Made by a program: the position numbers and the translations under genes
The notes under the pieces: generated by a model
What the model saw: only the letters and a program-made list of their open reading frames with translations
What the model was told of the DNA's origin: nothing
The model's database searches: none
NCBI GenBank assembly: GCA_021621525.1
Contig: JAJVUU010000020.1
Coordinates: forward strand, 1-30,582
Origin: Caryophanales bacterium
Lineage (GTDB): Bacteria > Bacillota_I > Bacilli_A > RFN20 > CAG-288
Length of the DNA: 30,582 nucleotides
Direction: 5' to 3'
Shown here: one piece after another, positions 1 to 8,738 of the stretch
Position numbering within the stretch: the first letter of the stretch is position 1
Layout: every line of letters begins with the position of its first letter

Positions 1-66
1 ATAGTTCGTCGACAGCTACGCCTATCGGGACTTTCACCCTAGAGCAATGGCATGCCCATCATACAG

Positions 67-113
67 AAAAAAGTCGGAAGATGACCACAGAATTGGTTTC
101 TTCCGGCTTTTTA
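67..113 (-). terminator. Rho-independent terminator after the tldDE operon
   Basis: Read on the minus strand just past the stop codon of the last operon gene, a near-perfect stem (arms around AAAGCCGGAAGA and TCTTCCGACTTT) with a loop of about 17 bases is followed by a run of T. On the plus strand the same stem is followed by TTTTTATTTG, so it may work in both directions. Confidence 0.75.
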
Positions 114-953
114 TTTGCCAAGCTGAAGTCTTTCCTTCAAAGTTCCTTCCATCCTCAGATAGGACAGGACCTTGGAAAGCATCTGTTCATCAAAGACATG
201 ATGGATGGAAAGATGAAGTTCGTCGATTCCTTCCAGATAGACCTGACAGGTCCTTCCCTTCAGAACCAGAGACATATCGAAGGAATATTCCTTTTCCAAT
301 GCCTCTATCTCCGAGACGAGGTCATCAAGAACGACAGAGGCATCCTGTTTAAAAGAAACATGGCCTGGATGCCCTTCATCCTTCAGGAATCCTTCTTTTG
401 GAACATGATACGCATACATTCTCTTCTTGGAGATGATATCGATTTCAGAGGGCACTACAGCATCAAGAAGATAAGTGATCATCCTTCCATGCTGATGCTT
501 TTCCGGGCTCGTATATAGGAAGGAAGTAAAGTCCAGTCCTTGGATTCTGCCCTTATGATGGGAAGTCAGACAATGAGGAACATACGTCTTCTCCTTCAGG
601 ATATTGCCTTTAGGCAGTTTCCATTCATCTTCCCTATAGATAAGGGAATAGGATTCATAGAAGTCGGTTTGAAAAACCATGGCTGACAGCAAGACGTGGA
701 TTTGATATTTCCTGGTCTCGCTCTTTGCCTGATACATGAAGACGATGGGAAGAAAAAGGATGATGAGGATACCGATCAAAAAGAAAAGAAGATAGAAGTT
801 TCCCGGTGTCACAAGAAACGAACATAATATGAAGACAAATCCGGCAAGGACAAAGAGAAGCCCGAGGCTTTCGTTGAAGATTCTCTTCCTCAGACTGATT
901 CGCCTCTGCTTTTCAATGTCCTGCAACAGCTTGTTTCTTTCTGAATCCGTCAT
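111..953 (-). CDS. Two-TM membrane protein, possibly DUF3137-like
   Basis: This protein of about 280 residues has a basic, polar N-terminus, two adjacent hydrophobic segments (about residues 30-50 and 55-75) and a soluble C-terminal part of about 200 residues. I do not recognise a catalytic motif. The architecture, two TMs followed by a soluble domain containing 'GLDFTSFLYTS' and 'IDIISKKR', resembles DUF3137 proteins, and a clearer candidate of that kind lies at 27247. It is the last gene of the ABC-tldD-tldE operon. The open frame can begin at GTG 962, overlapping tldE by 8 nt. I prefer ATG 953, two bases past the tldE stop (TGAT-ATG) with GGTGA five bases upstream. Function is unknown; by position it would serve the TldD/E or exporter pathway. 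The family assignment is a low-confidence inference. Confidence 0.7.
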   Translation of the reverse strand: MTDSERNKLLQDIEKQRRISLRKRIFNESLGLLFVLAGFVFILCSFLVTPGNFYLLFFLIGILIILFLPIVFMYQAKSETRKYQIHVLLSAMVFQTDFYESYSLIYREDEWKLPKGNILKEKTYVPHCLTSHHKGRIQGLDFTSFLYTSPEKHQHGRMITYLLDAVVPSEIDIISKKRMYAYHVPKEGFLKDEGHPGHVSFKQDASVVLDDLVSEIEALEKEYSFDMSLVLKGRTCQVYLEGIDELHLSIHHVFDEQMLSKVLSYLRMEGTLKERLQLGK

Positions 954-954
954 A

Positions 955-2283
955 TCAGTCACCGGATACCATCAAAGGCCTGATCAGAATCGACGGGATA
1001 TATCTTCCGAAACGTTCGGAGATGTCATTTCCTACCGATATGACGTTCTCAAAGACATCCTTCACGTTGCCGGCCACGACCATCATGGAAAAAGCCTTCC
1101 CCTTCACTCCATCCTTGATGACATACCCGCTGCAGGGAAGCGAGAAATCCAAAGTCTGTCCGTTGATGCCTGAATTGAGACCTTCCAGGCTCTTGATATA
1201 AAGGCCATCCTTCATCTTATGGAAGAGACCATCCTGGGACAGACGTCCAGGCTTCATGGAAACAAGGATAGGAGACCCGTTGCCGTCTCCGCTTGCACAG
1301 CCGTTGCTCTTCCGATGGTCTGCGTTGGCGCTCTCCACGGAATAGAAATAGTCCTTCAGGACGCCCTTCTCAATGAAGGTGAACTCCTTTGTCGGATAGC
1401 CGTCGGCATCATAGATGGAGTTTCCCGGTTTCTTCAGGAAAGGCATATTCTTCAGTGTGATGTTGGCGGAAGCAATCTTCGTATTCATTTTTCCTTCAAA
1501 GGCAGAAAGGTGCTTCTGGACCTTCTTGGCATTGAGTTGGGAGAGATAATAGGAAAGAAGCGTTGCCGTACAGGATGGGGAGAAGACTATCTTGTATTTC
1601 TTGGATGCTTCTGCCATGGATCCGAAGAAGTCAATGCATCCGGAGACAAGTTCCGGAATGACTTCCTCGGACTTGGACTTTAAATCTTCCAAGGACGTCA
1701 TCGACCAAAAGCTCTTGTAATTGCTCCTTGGTTCATGGGAATCGTTTTCAGCGATGATTTCGACGCTGCAGGAAAAATAAAGACCGGTATCGGAACACTT
1801 CAAGCCAAGGGAATTGACTTTTTCGCTCTTAGCCTTGACCATACATAATGATACATTCGTCTTCTTGATCAAAGGACTATAGGAAGAGACTCTTTTGGAA
1901 TAATCCAAGGCAAAGTCACGAAGTTCCTTCAAGGTTGCAGGAACGACGTTCTTCTTCGAGAACAAAGAACGGTGATACTTCAATCCACCGGCAAAATAAT
2001 CTTCCTTCCTGGCTTCCTTTCCATATCTGGCACTCTCATAGACCTGTCTAGCCAGAAGTTCAGGAGTCTCTCTGTCGATGCAGTCAGTCGAGAAGCTCCC
2101 CTTCTTTCCATCCAGGATGCCGATAGCCGAAATGCCCTGGGTAGAACCAATCTCCTGGGATTCCACCTCATCGTTGAAGACCTCGACATCCGTTTCCTCG
2201 CTAAGGGAAAAGCTGATCTGATAAGGGTCAAGGCCGAGCTTTTCAGCCTCGGCGAAATACTCCTTGTAATTCATGTTATTCAT
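955..2283 (-). CDS. tldE: TldE/PmbA, non-catalytic partner of the TldD/E protease
   Basis: This 442-residue protein belongs to the TldE/PmbA (peptidase U62) family, which with TldD forms a heterodimeric metalloprotease that degrades unfolded peptides or trims leader peptides from ribosomally made peptide natural products. Recognisable family stretches include 'GISAIGILDGKKGS', 'TKEFTFIEKGVLKDYFYS' and 'SGYVIKDGVKGKAFS'. Unlike the TldD upstream, it has no HExxxH, which is normal for TldE. Its start lies inside the 3' end of tldD (8-nt overlap, with GGAGG-type Shine-Dalgarno sequences formed by the tldD tail), so the two are probably translationally coupled. A second ATG at 2274 is equally well placed relative to the GGAGGG and cannot be excluded. 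The length is normal for the family. Confidence 0.92.
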   Translation of the reverse strand: MNNMNYKEYFAEAEKLGLDPYQISFSLSEETDVEVFNDEVESQEIGSTQGISAIGILDGKKGSFSTDCIDRETPELLARQVYESARYGKEARKEDYFAGGLKYHRSLFSKKNVVPATLKELRDFALDYSKRVSSYSPLIKKTNVSLCMVKAKSEKVNSLGLKCSDTGLYFSCSVEIIAENDSHEPRSNYKSFWSMTSLEDLKSKSEEVIPELVSGCIDFFGSMAEASKKYKIVFSPSCTATLLSYYLSQLNAKKVQKHLSAFEGKMNTKIASANITLKNMPFLKKPGNSIYDADGYPTKEFTFIEKGVLKDYFYSVESANADHRKSNGCASGDGNGSPILVSMKPGRLSQDGLFHKMKDGLYIKSLEGLNSGINGQTLDFSLPCSGYVIKDGVKGKAFSMMVVAGNVKDVFENVISVGNDISERFGRYIPSILIRPLMVSGD

Positions 2284-3676
2284 TCCCTCCGTTTCCTCCG
2301 ACCAACATCTTGGAAATCAGAAGGGTCGGCTGTCCGACTTCGACATAGATGGATCCGGAAGCAGCCCCACAGACTCCAGGGGCCCTTTTCAGGTCATTTC
2401 CGACCATGGTGATCTTCTTCAGGATTTCATAGCCATAGCCGATCAGTGTGACCGGTTTGATCATATGATCGATTTTACCATCCTTGATAAGATAGGCAAC
2501 ATCGGATGTGAAGATGAACTGGTCGGTAGAAGGATCGACCTGACCTCCGACAAAGGCCTTGCAATAGATTCCATCCTTGACGGAAGCGATGATGTCCTTC
2601 GGATCGGACTCTCCGGCTGCGATGTAAGTATTGGTCATTCTCGTCGTCGGCAGATATCGATAGCTCTCCCTTCGGCAAGAACCGGTAGGCTTCATCTTCT
2701 TATCAATTCTCTTAGCCGTATATCGGTCAAGCATATAATTGACAAGGACACCATCCTTGATGAGCTGATTCTTTGTCGGCTGTATTCCTTCATCATCGAC
2801 AGACTCGCTTCCCCATCCATTCGGAATAGTTCCGTCATCATAGGCATTGACCAAAGGAGAGGCAATCTGCTCTCCGAGTTTTCCTGAAAAGACGCTGGTG
2901 TTGTTAAAGATGGCACTGCCTTCCAAAGGATGACCGCAGGCCTCATGGAAAAGGACGCCTCCGAAACCATTGCCAAGGACGATAGGCATCTCACCAGAAG
3001 GACCTTCCGGTGCCGAAAGCATCTCAAGAGCCGTCTTTGCCGTATTCCTGCAGACTGACGGGAAATCCTTCCCCTGCAATATCTCCAGCCCCTTGGACTG
3101 TTCGTCAAGGTCACCATATTCAGAGAAGGAATCGCCGTCTTTGCAGACGACGAAGACACCGACTCTGGTCCTGATTCTGTCATCGATGCAGATATCCCCT
3201 TCGGAATTATAGATTTCAACATGTTCTGTTTCTTCTCCAAGAGAAGAAGTGACATCCTGAACCTTATCTGAAAGGGCAAAGGCTGCCTTTTCCCCTTCTT
3301 CCAAGAAAGAAAGCTTCTCATCCGTCGTCATGGCATCATAGGGAACCTGAATCTCGGACAGACGTTTCAGCTTCTTCACTTTCAGATCATGAAGTTCAAG
3401 GACACGTTCCCCTTCAAAACCAAGAGAGAGACTTTCAGCAAGCTTCAAAAGAGATTTCCTGGACAGGTCTGAAGTATATCCGTAGACCTGCTGTTTCCCC
3501 TTCATGAGACGGATGCCGACTCCTTCGCTCTTGTAACCGGAGACCCCATGGACCTTATGATATCTTCTTGAATAAGAAGTTCCGACAACATTCTGGAAAT
3601 AGATTTCGGCATATTCTGCACCGGTTTCAAGACCGGCATTCAGAATCGCAAGAGCGGCATTCTTTGAAAATTTCAT
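2276..3676 (-). CDS. tldD: TldD, catalytic subunit of the TldD/E metalloprotease
   Basis: This 466-residue protein is a member of peptidase family U62. The zinc motif HExxxH is present as H244-E245-A-C-G-H249, inside the conserved 'GGVLFHEACGHPLEG'. The C-terminal cysteine that supplies the third zinc ligand in TldD is present at C436 in 'PGVCGAASGS'. Family knowledge: TldD with TldE makes a barrel-shaped protease with the active site in an internal chamber, acting on unfolded or small peptides (microcin B17 maturation and CcdA degradation in E. coli). The start codon overlaps the upstream permease stop as ATGA, and its own end overlaps tldE, so the genes are likely co-translated. Linkage to an ABC exporter suggests a role in maturing or clearing an exported peptide, which is an inference. 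No precursor peptide gene was found. Confidence 0.95.
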   Translation of the reverse strand: MKFSKNAALAILNAGLETGAEYAEIYFQNVVGTSYSRRYHKVHGVSGYKSEGVGIRLMKGKQQVYGYTSDLSRKSLLKLAESLSLGFEGERVLELHDLKVKKLKRLSEIQVPYDAMTTDEKLSFLEEGEKAAFALSDKVQDVTSSLGEETEHVEIYNSEGDICIDDRIRTRVGVFVVCKDGDSFSEYGDLDEQSKGLEILQGKDFPSVCRNTAKTALEMLSAPEGPSGEMPIVLGNGFGGVLFHEACGHPLEGSAIFNNTSVFSGKLGEQIASPLVNAYDDGTIPNGWGSESVDDEGIQPTKNQLIKDGVLVNYMLDRYTAKRIDKKMKPTGSCRRESYRYLPTTRMTNTYIAAGESDPKDIIASVKDGIYCKAFVGGQVDPSTDQFIFTSDVAYLIKDGKIDHMIKPVTLIGYGYEILKKITMVGNDLKRAPGVCGAASGSIYVEVGQPTLLISKMLVGGNGGNE

Positions 3677-4698
3677 CTTTGTTTCTTATCCTTCTTTTTC
3701 TTCAACAGACTGACCTTGAAGAAATTGTCACTGCTGAATATCAAATTCAGGACAACGAAGACGATGATGAAGCCAAGTATCACAAGAACCATGTGCCAGG
3801 GCTTGATCATATGATCGAAGAAATCGATGTCCAGAGAGAACTGCTTAGACAACTCTTTCACCAACCCTTCAAGATGGTATGTTTTCAAATCGTCATATAA
3901 CAAAGCAATCGGAGTGGATAGGAAATAATTCCTAAGCAAGCCGACGGAATAGGTTCCCGGGAAGAACGTCGTCACATACCCGATGTATTTCGGCCCGAAA
4001 TTCCCAGGAAGATAGGCTCCGATCAGGAATCCGATGGCTGCCGATACGATGGCGACGATCGGTGACATCACGGATTCACTCTTGATGAAAGAACAGATGA
4101 AGAACGTGATCAGGGAAGCGGAAATCGTCGAAAGAAGCAAGACACCCAGGATGGCAAAGAAATCCATGAAGGATATCATGTAGGCCCCATAGATGCCAAG
4201 AACGATGAGACAGAGCAAGTAGACAAGCACATTGACCAAAAAGGTCACGATGACATTGAAGGTGAAATAAGAAGCGATGATGATTCGATAATCGATGGGG
4301 GAAGAGGTGAAATCCCTCGTCACACCGCTCTCCTTGTCCCTGACGACGATATAGTTGGTGTTCAATGACACGGTGATGCAGGAAACGGCAAGGACACCGG
4401 CTACCATCCAGCAGTCGGCAATCCCATAAACCTTCTTCAGGATACCCTTATATTCCAAAGAACCGATGACCAATTGGGAAGAACCATCAGCACGTATCAT
4501 CGCATCAAGGCTGGACTTGATGGTCGAAGTCTCCAAAGTCCTCAAGAAGATGATGTAGACGGCAAAGACGGCAAGAGGGACCATCAAGGTGAAGATGACG
4601 GTGGGAATATTCTTGAAGAAGACCATGAGATGTCGTTTCGTCAGGGAATAGAATACATATCCCTGCTTCTTCAGCTTGGAATCCTTGGTTTCATTCAT
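3673..4698 (-). CDS. ABC-2 type transporter permease
   Basis: This 341-residue ABC-2 family membrane protein has a first TM near residues 25-45, an extracytoplasmic segment of about 60 residues, and then five further hydrophobic segments. These include 'VAGVLAVSCITVSLNTN', 'VNVLVYLLCLIVLGIYG' and 'PIVAIVSAAIGFLIGAYLP'. The motif 'RDKESGVTRDF' after the second TM is typical of drug or antibiotic exporter permeases. The open frame extends upstream to 4791, but that part runs inside the ATPase gene. ATG 4698 overlaps the ATPase stop by 8 nt and gives a normal permease N-terminus, so I chose it. With the ATPase it would form an exporter for a lipid, drug or peptide; the substrate cannot be read from sequence. 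Its last codons overlap tldD as ATGA. Confidence 0.88.
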   Translation of the reverse strand: MNETKDSKLKKQGYVFYSLTKRHLMVFFKNIPTVIFTLMVPLAVFAVYIIFLRTLETSTIKSSLDAMIRADGSSQLVIGSLEYKGILKKVYGIADCWMVAGVLAVSCITVSLNTNYIVVRDKESGVTRDFTSSPIDYRIIIASYFTFNVIVTFLVNVLVYLLCLIVLGIYGAYMISFMDFFAILGVLLLSTISASLITFFICSFIKSESVMSPIVAIVSAAIGFLIGAYLPGNFGPKYIGYVTTFFPGTYSVGLLRNYFLSTPIALLYDDLKTYHLEGLVKELSKQFSLDIDFFDHMIKPWHMVLVILGFIIVFVVLNLIFSSDNFFKVSLLKKKKDKKQR

Positions 4699-5674
4699 CG
4701 CTGGAATCCTCCAAAAGCTTGGCGACACCGGTGGCGTTGAGGAAGACGTCATCCATGTCTCCTTTTTCGACTTCAAAGTCAGACAGGACATCCTTGAACT
4801 CTTCGATGAAGGCTATCGCCTTAGACGAGTCGCTTACAGGAACACGATAGGTTTCGGAATCCTTGAAATAAGAAAATGAATATTGCGAAGCTGCAAGTCT
4901 TTCCTCAAGGCCATCATTTTTCTTCTGATGGATGATGATATAATCCTTGGCATATTCCTTCTTGAGAGAGTTGGGCGTACCCTGGGCGATAATCTTTCCA
5001 GAGTTCATGATTACGACATAAGTTGCTTTTTCAGCTTCTTCCATATAATGAGTCGTCAAAAATACGGTCATGCCTGTTTTTTGGCGAAGCGAGTTGACAA
5101 GGTTCCAAACGGCCTTCCTAGTCTGCGGATCAAGTCCTGTGGTCGGTTCGTCCAAGATGAGGAGCTTGGGATCATGGACCATCGCTCTGGCGATGTCAAC
5201 CCTTCTTTTCTGGCCACCGGAAAGCTTACCGACAGGTCTATCCATGAATTCCTGAAGGCCGAGCATATCAGTGAGGACCTTCAGCCTGTCTTTCCAGGCC
5301 TGACCCCTGATGCCATAGAAGCCAGCCCGAAGAGTCAGATTCTCCTTGGGCGTCAAGACGGGGTCCAAGACAGAGTTCTGAAAGACGATGCCGATTTCAC
5401 TCTTGATGGAATTGCGATATTCATCCATATCCTTCCCGTCAAAGATGATCTTTCCTTCGTTTTTCGATAGGATACCCGTGATGATGTTGATGGTCGTCGA
5501 CTTTCCTGCTCCATTGAGGCCAAGGAAGGCGAACAAAGAACCTCTTTTCACGGAAAAAGAAATATCATCGACGGCATAGAAGTCATCGTATTTCTTTTTG
5601 AGATGGGATACCGAAAGAATGAGTTCCGAAGAAGAAAGCTCTTCTTTCTCTTTGCGTTTCATGGGGAAATTCAT
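4691..5674 (-). CDS. ABC transporter ATP-binding protein (exporter type)
   Basis: This is an ATPase of the drug/antibiotic exporter (CcmA/DrrA-like) type. Walker A is 'GLNGAGKST', the Q-loop is 'GIVFQNSVLD', the signature is 'LSGGQKRR', Walker B is 'LLILDEPTTGLDP', and the H-loop is 'LTTHYMEEAE'. After the roughly 230-residue ATPase core comes the accessory C-terminal domain common in this subfamily. The open frame reaches a GTG at 5707, but that lies inside the lysS terminator hairpin. ATG 5674 (used here) or ATG 5662 are more credible, although neither has a clear Shine-Dalgarno. It is the first gene of the ATPase-permease-tldD-tldE-membrane protein operon. A TATAAA at the foot of the hairpin could be part of its promoter, but no good -35 is visible, so partial read-through from lysS is possible. 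Confidence 0.92.
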   Translation of the reverse strand: MNFPMKRKEKEELSSSELILSVSHLKKKYDDFYAVDDISFSVKRGSLFAFLGLNGAGKSTTINIITGILSKNEGKIIFDGKDMDEYRNSIKSEIGIVFQNSVLDPVLTPKENLTLRAGFYGIRGQAWKDRLKVLTDMLGLQEFMDRPVGKLSGGQKRRVDIARAMVHDPKLLILDEPTTGLDPQTRKAVWNLVNSLRQKTGMTVFLTTHYMEEAEKATYVVIMNSGKIIAQGTPNSLKKEYAKDYIIIHQKKNDGLEERLAASQYSFSYFKDSETYRVPVSDSSKAIAFIEEFKDVLSDFEVEKGDMDDVFLNATGVAKLLEDSSDE

Positions 5675-5686
5675 ATTTTTATAAAG

Positions 5687-5714
5687 ATAAGCAGTGAGTT
5701 TTCTCACTGCTTAT
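5687..5714 (-). terminator. Hairpin terminator between lysS and the ABC operon
   Basis: A perfect 12-bp stem (ATAAGCAGTGAG / CTCACTGCTTAT) with a TTTT loop (AAAA when read on the minus strand) starts 5 nt past the lysS stop. The T-tract on the minus strand is weak (CTTTAT), so some read-through into the ABC operon is likely. The plus strand side is more T-rich. Confidence 0.7.
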
Positions 5715-5718
5715 TCGT

Positions 5719-7224
5719 TTATTTTACCTTTTTCAGCGTCGGGAAGAGGAGGACATCACGGATGGAATCCGTTTCGGCAAAGAACATGCAGAGACGGTCG
5801 ATACCATATCCGATGCCACCTGCCGGAGGCATGCCATATTCCAAGGCTTCGCAGAAGTCTTCATCGACCTCGCAGGCCTCATCATTGCCCTTCTTCTTTT
5901 CTTCGACCTGTTCCTCAAACCTGGCTCTCTGATCGATAGGATCGTTAAGCTCCGTGAAGGCATTGCACATTTCATGCGTAGAGATGTACATTTCGAATCT
6001 CTGCGTGAATCTGGGATCATTAGGATCCTTCTTGGCAAGAGGAGAGATGTCGACAGGATGCTGACAGACGAATGTCGGCTGAATCAAGTCAGCCTCGCAG
6101 AACTTCTCGAAGAAAGCTTCGACGATATGTCCCCAAAGGAAGTGAGGCTCGACTTCGACACCAAACTTGGCAGCGACTTCCTTGGCCTCATCCAGAGAAT
6201 TGATGTTGTAGAAATCGACACCGGTCTTATCCTTGACAGCCTGAGCCATATTGACCTTCTTGAAAGGCTTGCTCAAGTCGATGTCATAGCCGAGCCAATG
6301 GAACTGCTCCTTGCCGACTTCCTTGGCAAGATAATGGAAGAGGTCTTCCGTCATCTTCATCATATCATCCAGATTGCCAAAAGCCTGATAGGCTTCCATC
6401 GTGGTGAATTCCGGATTGTGGGTCGTATCAATGCCTTCATTACGGAACTGACGTCCGATTTCATAGACTCTTTCCATACCACCGACAAGGCATCTCTTCA
6501 AAGAAAGCTCCGTTGCGATACGAAGGTAGAAATCCTCGTCCAAGGCATTGAAATGCGTGACGAACGGTCTTGCATTGGCACCTCCGAGAATCGGGTTGAG
6601 AATCGGTGTCTCGACTTCGACATATCCAAGGGAATCCATGAAATTGCGGATTCCACGGACAAGCTTCGGTCTCATGAAGGCAATCTTTCTGGATTCATCA
6701 TTGACGATGAGGTCGACATAACGATGTCTTCTTCTGTCTTCGGGATCGGTAAGTCCATGGAACTTGTCCGGAAGCGGATGGAGAGACTTGACAAGGTGCG
6801 TATATTCCATGACGCGGATGGTGACCTCGCCGGTCTTGGTCTTCATCATATGACCCTTGACGCCGCAGATATCACCGAGGTCTGCCATCTTGAAGATGGC
6901 ATAGTTGTCTTCCATGACGACATCCTGACGGATGTAGCACTGGATCTTTCCAGTCTTATCCTGGAGAGTGAAGAAGGAAGCCTTTCCCATCTTTCTGAGA
7001 AGGACGATTCGTCCTGCGATGGTGACGACATTCTCTTCGTCGACCTGCTCCGGTTCAAGACCTGCATATTTTTCCTTGAGTCCCTGGGCATTGGAATTGA
7101 CTTCATATTTCTGTCCGAAGGGATCGATGCCCTTCTGACGATAAAGATCAAGTTTTTCTCTTCTGTGCTGTTCCTGATCGTTGAGATCCTGGACCGGCTT
7201 TGCCTTTTGGTTGTTGTTTTCCAT
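5719..7224 (-). CDS. lysS: Lysyl-tRNA synthetase, class II
   Basis: This 501-residue class IIb aminoacyl-tRNA synthetase charges tRNA-Lys with lysine in the cytoplasm. The N-terminal OB-fold (about residues 60-160) contains 'GRIVLLRKMGKASFFTLQD'. Class II motif 2 is seen in 'YEIGRQFRNEGID' followed by 'NPEFTTMEAY', and motif 3 in 'GGIGYGIDRLCM' near the C-terminus. The length matches bacterial LysS. An AAGGAG lies about 13 bases before the ATG, slightly long but acceptable. It is transcribed alone from the region 7230-7310 and ends at a hairpin. A few residues near the N-terminus are strongly basic and polar, as in other Firmicutes homologues. Nothing appears missing. Confidence 0.97.
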   Translation of the reverse strand: MENNNQKAKPVQDLNDQEQHRREKLDLYRQKGIDPFGQKYEVNSNAQGLKEKYAGLEPEQVDEENVVTIAGRIVLLRKMGKASFFTLQDKTGKIQCYIRQDVVMEDNYAIFKMADLGDICGVKGHMMKTKTGEVTIRVMEYTHLVKSLHPLPDKFHGLTDPEDRRRHRYVDLIVNDESRKIAFMRPKLVRGIRNFMDSLGYVEVETPILNPILGGANARPFVTHFNALDEDFYLRIATELSLKRCLVGGMERVYEIGRQFRNEGIDTTHNPEFTTMEAYQAFGNLDDMMKMTEDLFHYLAKEVGKEQFHWLGYDIDLSKPFKKVNMAQAVKDKTGVDFYNINSLDEAKEVAAKFGVEVEPHFLWGHIVEAFFEKFCEADLIQPTFVCQHPVDISPLAKKDPNDPRFTQRFEMYISTHEMCNAFTELNDPIDQRARFEEQVEEKKKGNDEACEVDEDFCEALEYGMPPAGGIGYGIDRLCMFFAETDSIRDVLLFPTLKKVK

Positions 7225-7288
7225 AATATTGACTGATACTCCTTATTTATAATTCCAAGCAAGATATTTTAATGCATTACAGGCAGGA

Positions 7289-7306
7289 ATGACAACTTAT
7301 TGTCAT
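7289..7306. repeat. Short perfect inverted repeat upstream of lysS
   Basis: The 7-bp arms ATGACAA and TTGTCAT are separated by CTTA in the 147-bp gap between the CDF gene and lysS. On the minus strand the second arm includes TTGTCA, which could serve as a -35 for lysS with TTAAAA as -10. On the plus strand it is followed by GTTTTTA. It could be an operator or a weak hairpin; no function is proven. The rest of this gap shows no gene. Confidence 0.4.
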
Positions 7307-7371
7307 GTTTTTATCGTCCACACATGCATCACCTACCTGTCTTGCCAAGCGAATCCTCAGTTCAGATTCCA

Positions 7372-8625
7372 TCACTTCTCTTCGTATCCGGCTCCATATA
7401 AGAAATCCTGTACCCTGTTGTCAAAGGTGATTTTCAGTTCGAAAGGATTTGAATAAGATTTGGATATCATCTCCCGAATCTGTTTGGTCAGCTTTTCCTT
7501 GCTGACCCAGTCATCCAGTTCGTCAGGAAGAACCAAATCAAATTCAATGAAGTCCTTGCCGTCTTCCCTCCTGTTGATATGAAGGTCATGCATGAGAATC
7601 TTCTTTTCGGAGAATTCCTCCAAGGCGATCAATATCACGTTCCTGACATCATCGTATATAGGATCACCTACCTTGATCGGATCCATATGGATGGTAAGAT
7701 GGATGCCTAGAGTGTTCCATGCCTCATTCTCCATCTCATCGATGAGCGCATGAGAAAGATTGATGTCAACCTTGTCATCCACCTCGACATGGATGACACC
7801 ATAGATGATTTTTCCATAGGAGTGAAGCATCAGATCATGCATGCCCAATACACCAGGGTGGCTGTTAAGAAGCTCGATCAGCTTTTCGACCGTCTTTCCA
7901 TCCGGTTCCTGTCCGATAAGGGCAGAGACGGCTTCCTTCATGATGCCGACACCGGAAAGTGTGACAAAGACAGCTACGACAAGCGTGAAGAAGCAATCAA
8001 GATTGTATGTGCTGAAATAAGTGATCAATAAGCCAATGATGACGAATATGGTCGTGATGACATCATTCCTGGCATCTTTTCCAAGCGCCTTCAAAGGCAT
8101 GGAATCGATACGCTTTCCCAAAGAAAAATAAAGAAATGCCTGGGATAGCTTTGTCAGAATGGCAAGCAAGAGGATGGCAAGGGAAACGATGAACATGGTG
8201 GTATCCAGATCTTCGATAGGAGGCTTGCCAGTCTGATAGACGGATTTGAAGAAAGAGATGGCATCCATGATTCCCTGATACATCATGACCATGGCAAGGC
8301 CGATGATGATGCAGGCGATGATGAGGGAAAGAATATATTCCATCCTTTGATGTCCGTAGGGATGTTCCTTATCCGCCTTCTTGTTGGATGCGCGGACACC
8401 GAGGATGCTGATGAAGTTGTTTCCGAAATCGGAAAGGTTGTTCATGGAATCAGTCACGATGGAAAAGAGACCGAGCATGCTACCGATGACGATCTTTCCC
8501 AAAAACAGGAGAAAGTTCGTAATCAGGCCATAGAAAGATCCAAGAAGACCATAGTTTTCCCTGACCTTGGAATCGTCCACCTTCATATAATCCTTCACAA
8601 ACAGTTTCAATAGCAATTTTGTCAT
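7372..8625 (-). CDS. Cation diffusion facilitator, probable Mn(II)-type exporter
   Basis: This 417-residue CDF-family protein has about six TM segments in residues 30-230 followed by a long cytoplasmic domain containing the dimerisation region. CDF proteins export divalent metals by proton antiport. In the TM2 metal site it has N62-N-L-S-D66 (NxxxD) and in the TM5 site D184-A-R-N-D188 (DxxxD). The (N/D)DDD combination is associated with the Mn-transporting branch (MntE-like), whereas HxxxD/HxxxD is associated with zinc. The loop motif 'KEHPYGHQRMEY' is also typical. The C-terminal region of about 180 residues is longer than in minimal CDF proteins. The start at 8625 has no Shine-Dalgarno; ATG 8583 follows GAAGGAT closely and is a plausible alternative. 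Metal specificity is an inference from the site residues. Confidence 0.93.
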   Translation of the reverse strand: MTKLLLKLFVKDYMKVDDSKVRENYGLLGSFYGLITNFLLFLGKIVIGSMLGLFSIVTDSMNNLSDFGNNFISILGVRASNKKADKEHPYGHQRMEYILSLIIACIIIGLAMVMMYQGIMDAISFFKSVYQTGKPPIEDLDTTMFIVSLAILLLAILTKLSQAFLYFSLGKRIDSMPLKALGKDARNDVITTIFVIIGLLITYFSTYNLDCFFTLVVAVFVTLSGVGIMKEAVSALIGQEPDGKTVEKLIELLNSHPGVLGMHDLMLHSYGKIIYGVIHVEVDDKVDINLSHALIDEMENEAWNTLGIHLTIHMDPIKVGDPIYDDVRNVILIALEEFSEKKILMHDLHINRREDGKDFIEFDLVLPDELDDWVSKEKLTKQIREMISKSYSNPFELKITFDNRVQDFLYGAGYEEK

Positions 8626-8646
8626 AATGATACTATGATACTATGA

Positions 8647-8676
8647 TTTCTATTTTTTTGCTTCCCCTGCGGACAA
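8647..8676 (-). promoter_or_regulatory. Candidate promoter for the CDF gene
   Basis: On the minus strand TTGTCC (8676-8671) and TAGAAA (8652-8647) are separated by 18 bp. Transcription would begin near 8640, within a small tandem repeat of GATACTAT (8629-8646), leaving a leader of about 15 nt without a Shine-Dalgarno. Confidence 0.4.
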
Positions 8677-8702
8677 AAAAACAGTACTATTTTCCAGCAA
8701 TG

Positions 8703-8732
8703 TTACAATCCGATGAAAAAAACATTTATAAT
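8703..8732 (+). promoter_or_regulatory. Promoter of the hypothetical operon, apparently leaderless
   Basis: TTACAA (8703-8708) and a perfect TATAAT (8727-8732) are separated by 18 bp. The ATG at 8739 starts six bases after the -10, where transcription would be expected to begin. There is no Shine-Dalgarno, so the mRNA may be leaderless. Confidence 0.6.
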
Positions 8733-8738
8733 AACTGC

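Noticed and set aside
1..66. Possible end of an upstream gene or insertion sequence
   Set aside because: Frame 1 ends at TAG 40-42 and frame 2 reads 'YAYRDFHPRAM', which feels familiar from element-adjacent sequence, but 60 bases are too few for an identification.
5974..7236. Long open frame opposite lysS
   Set aside because: It mirrors the lysS gene on the other strand; no Shine-Dalgarno and no domain. The length follows from codon bias in lysS.
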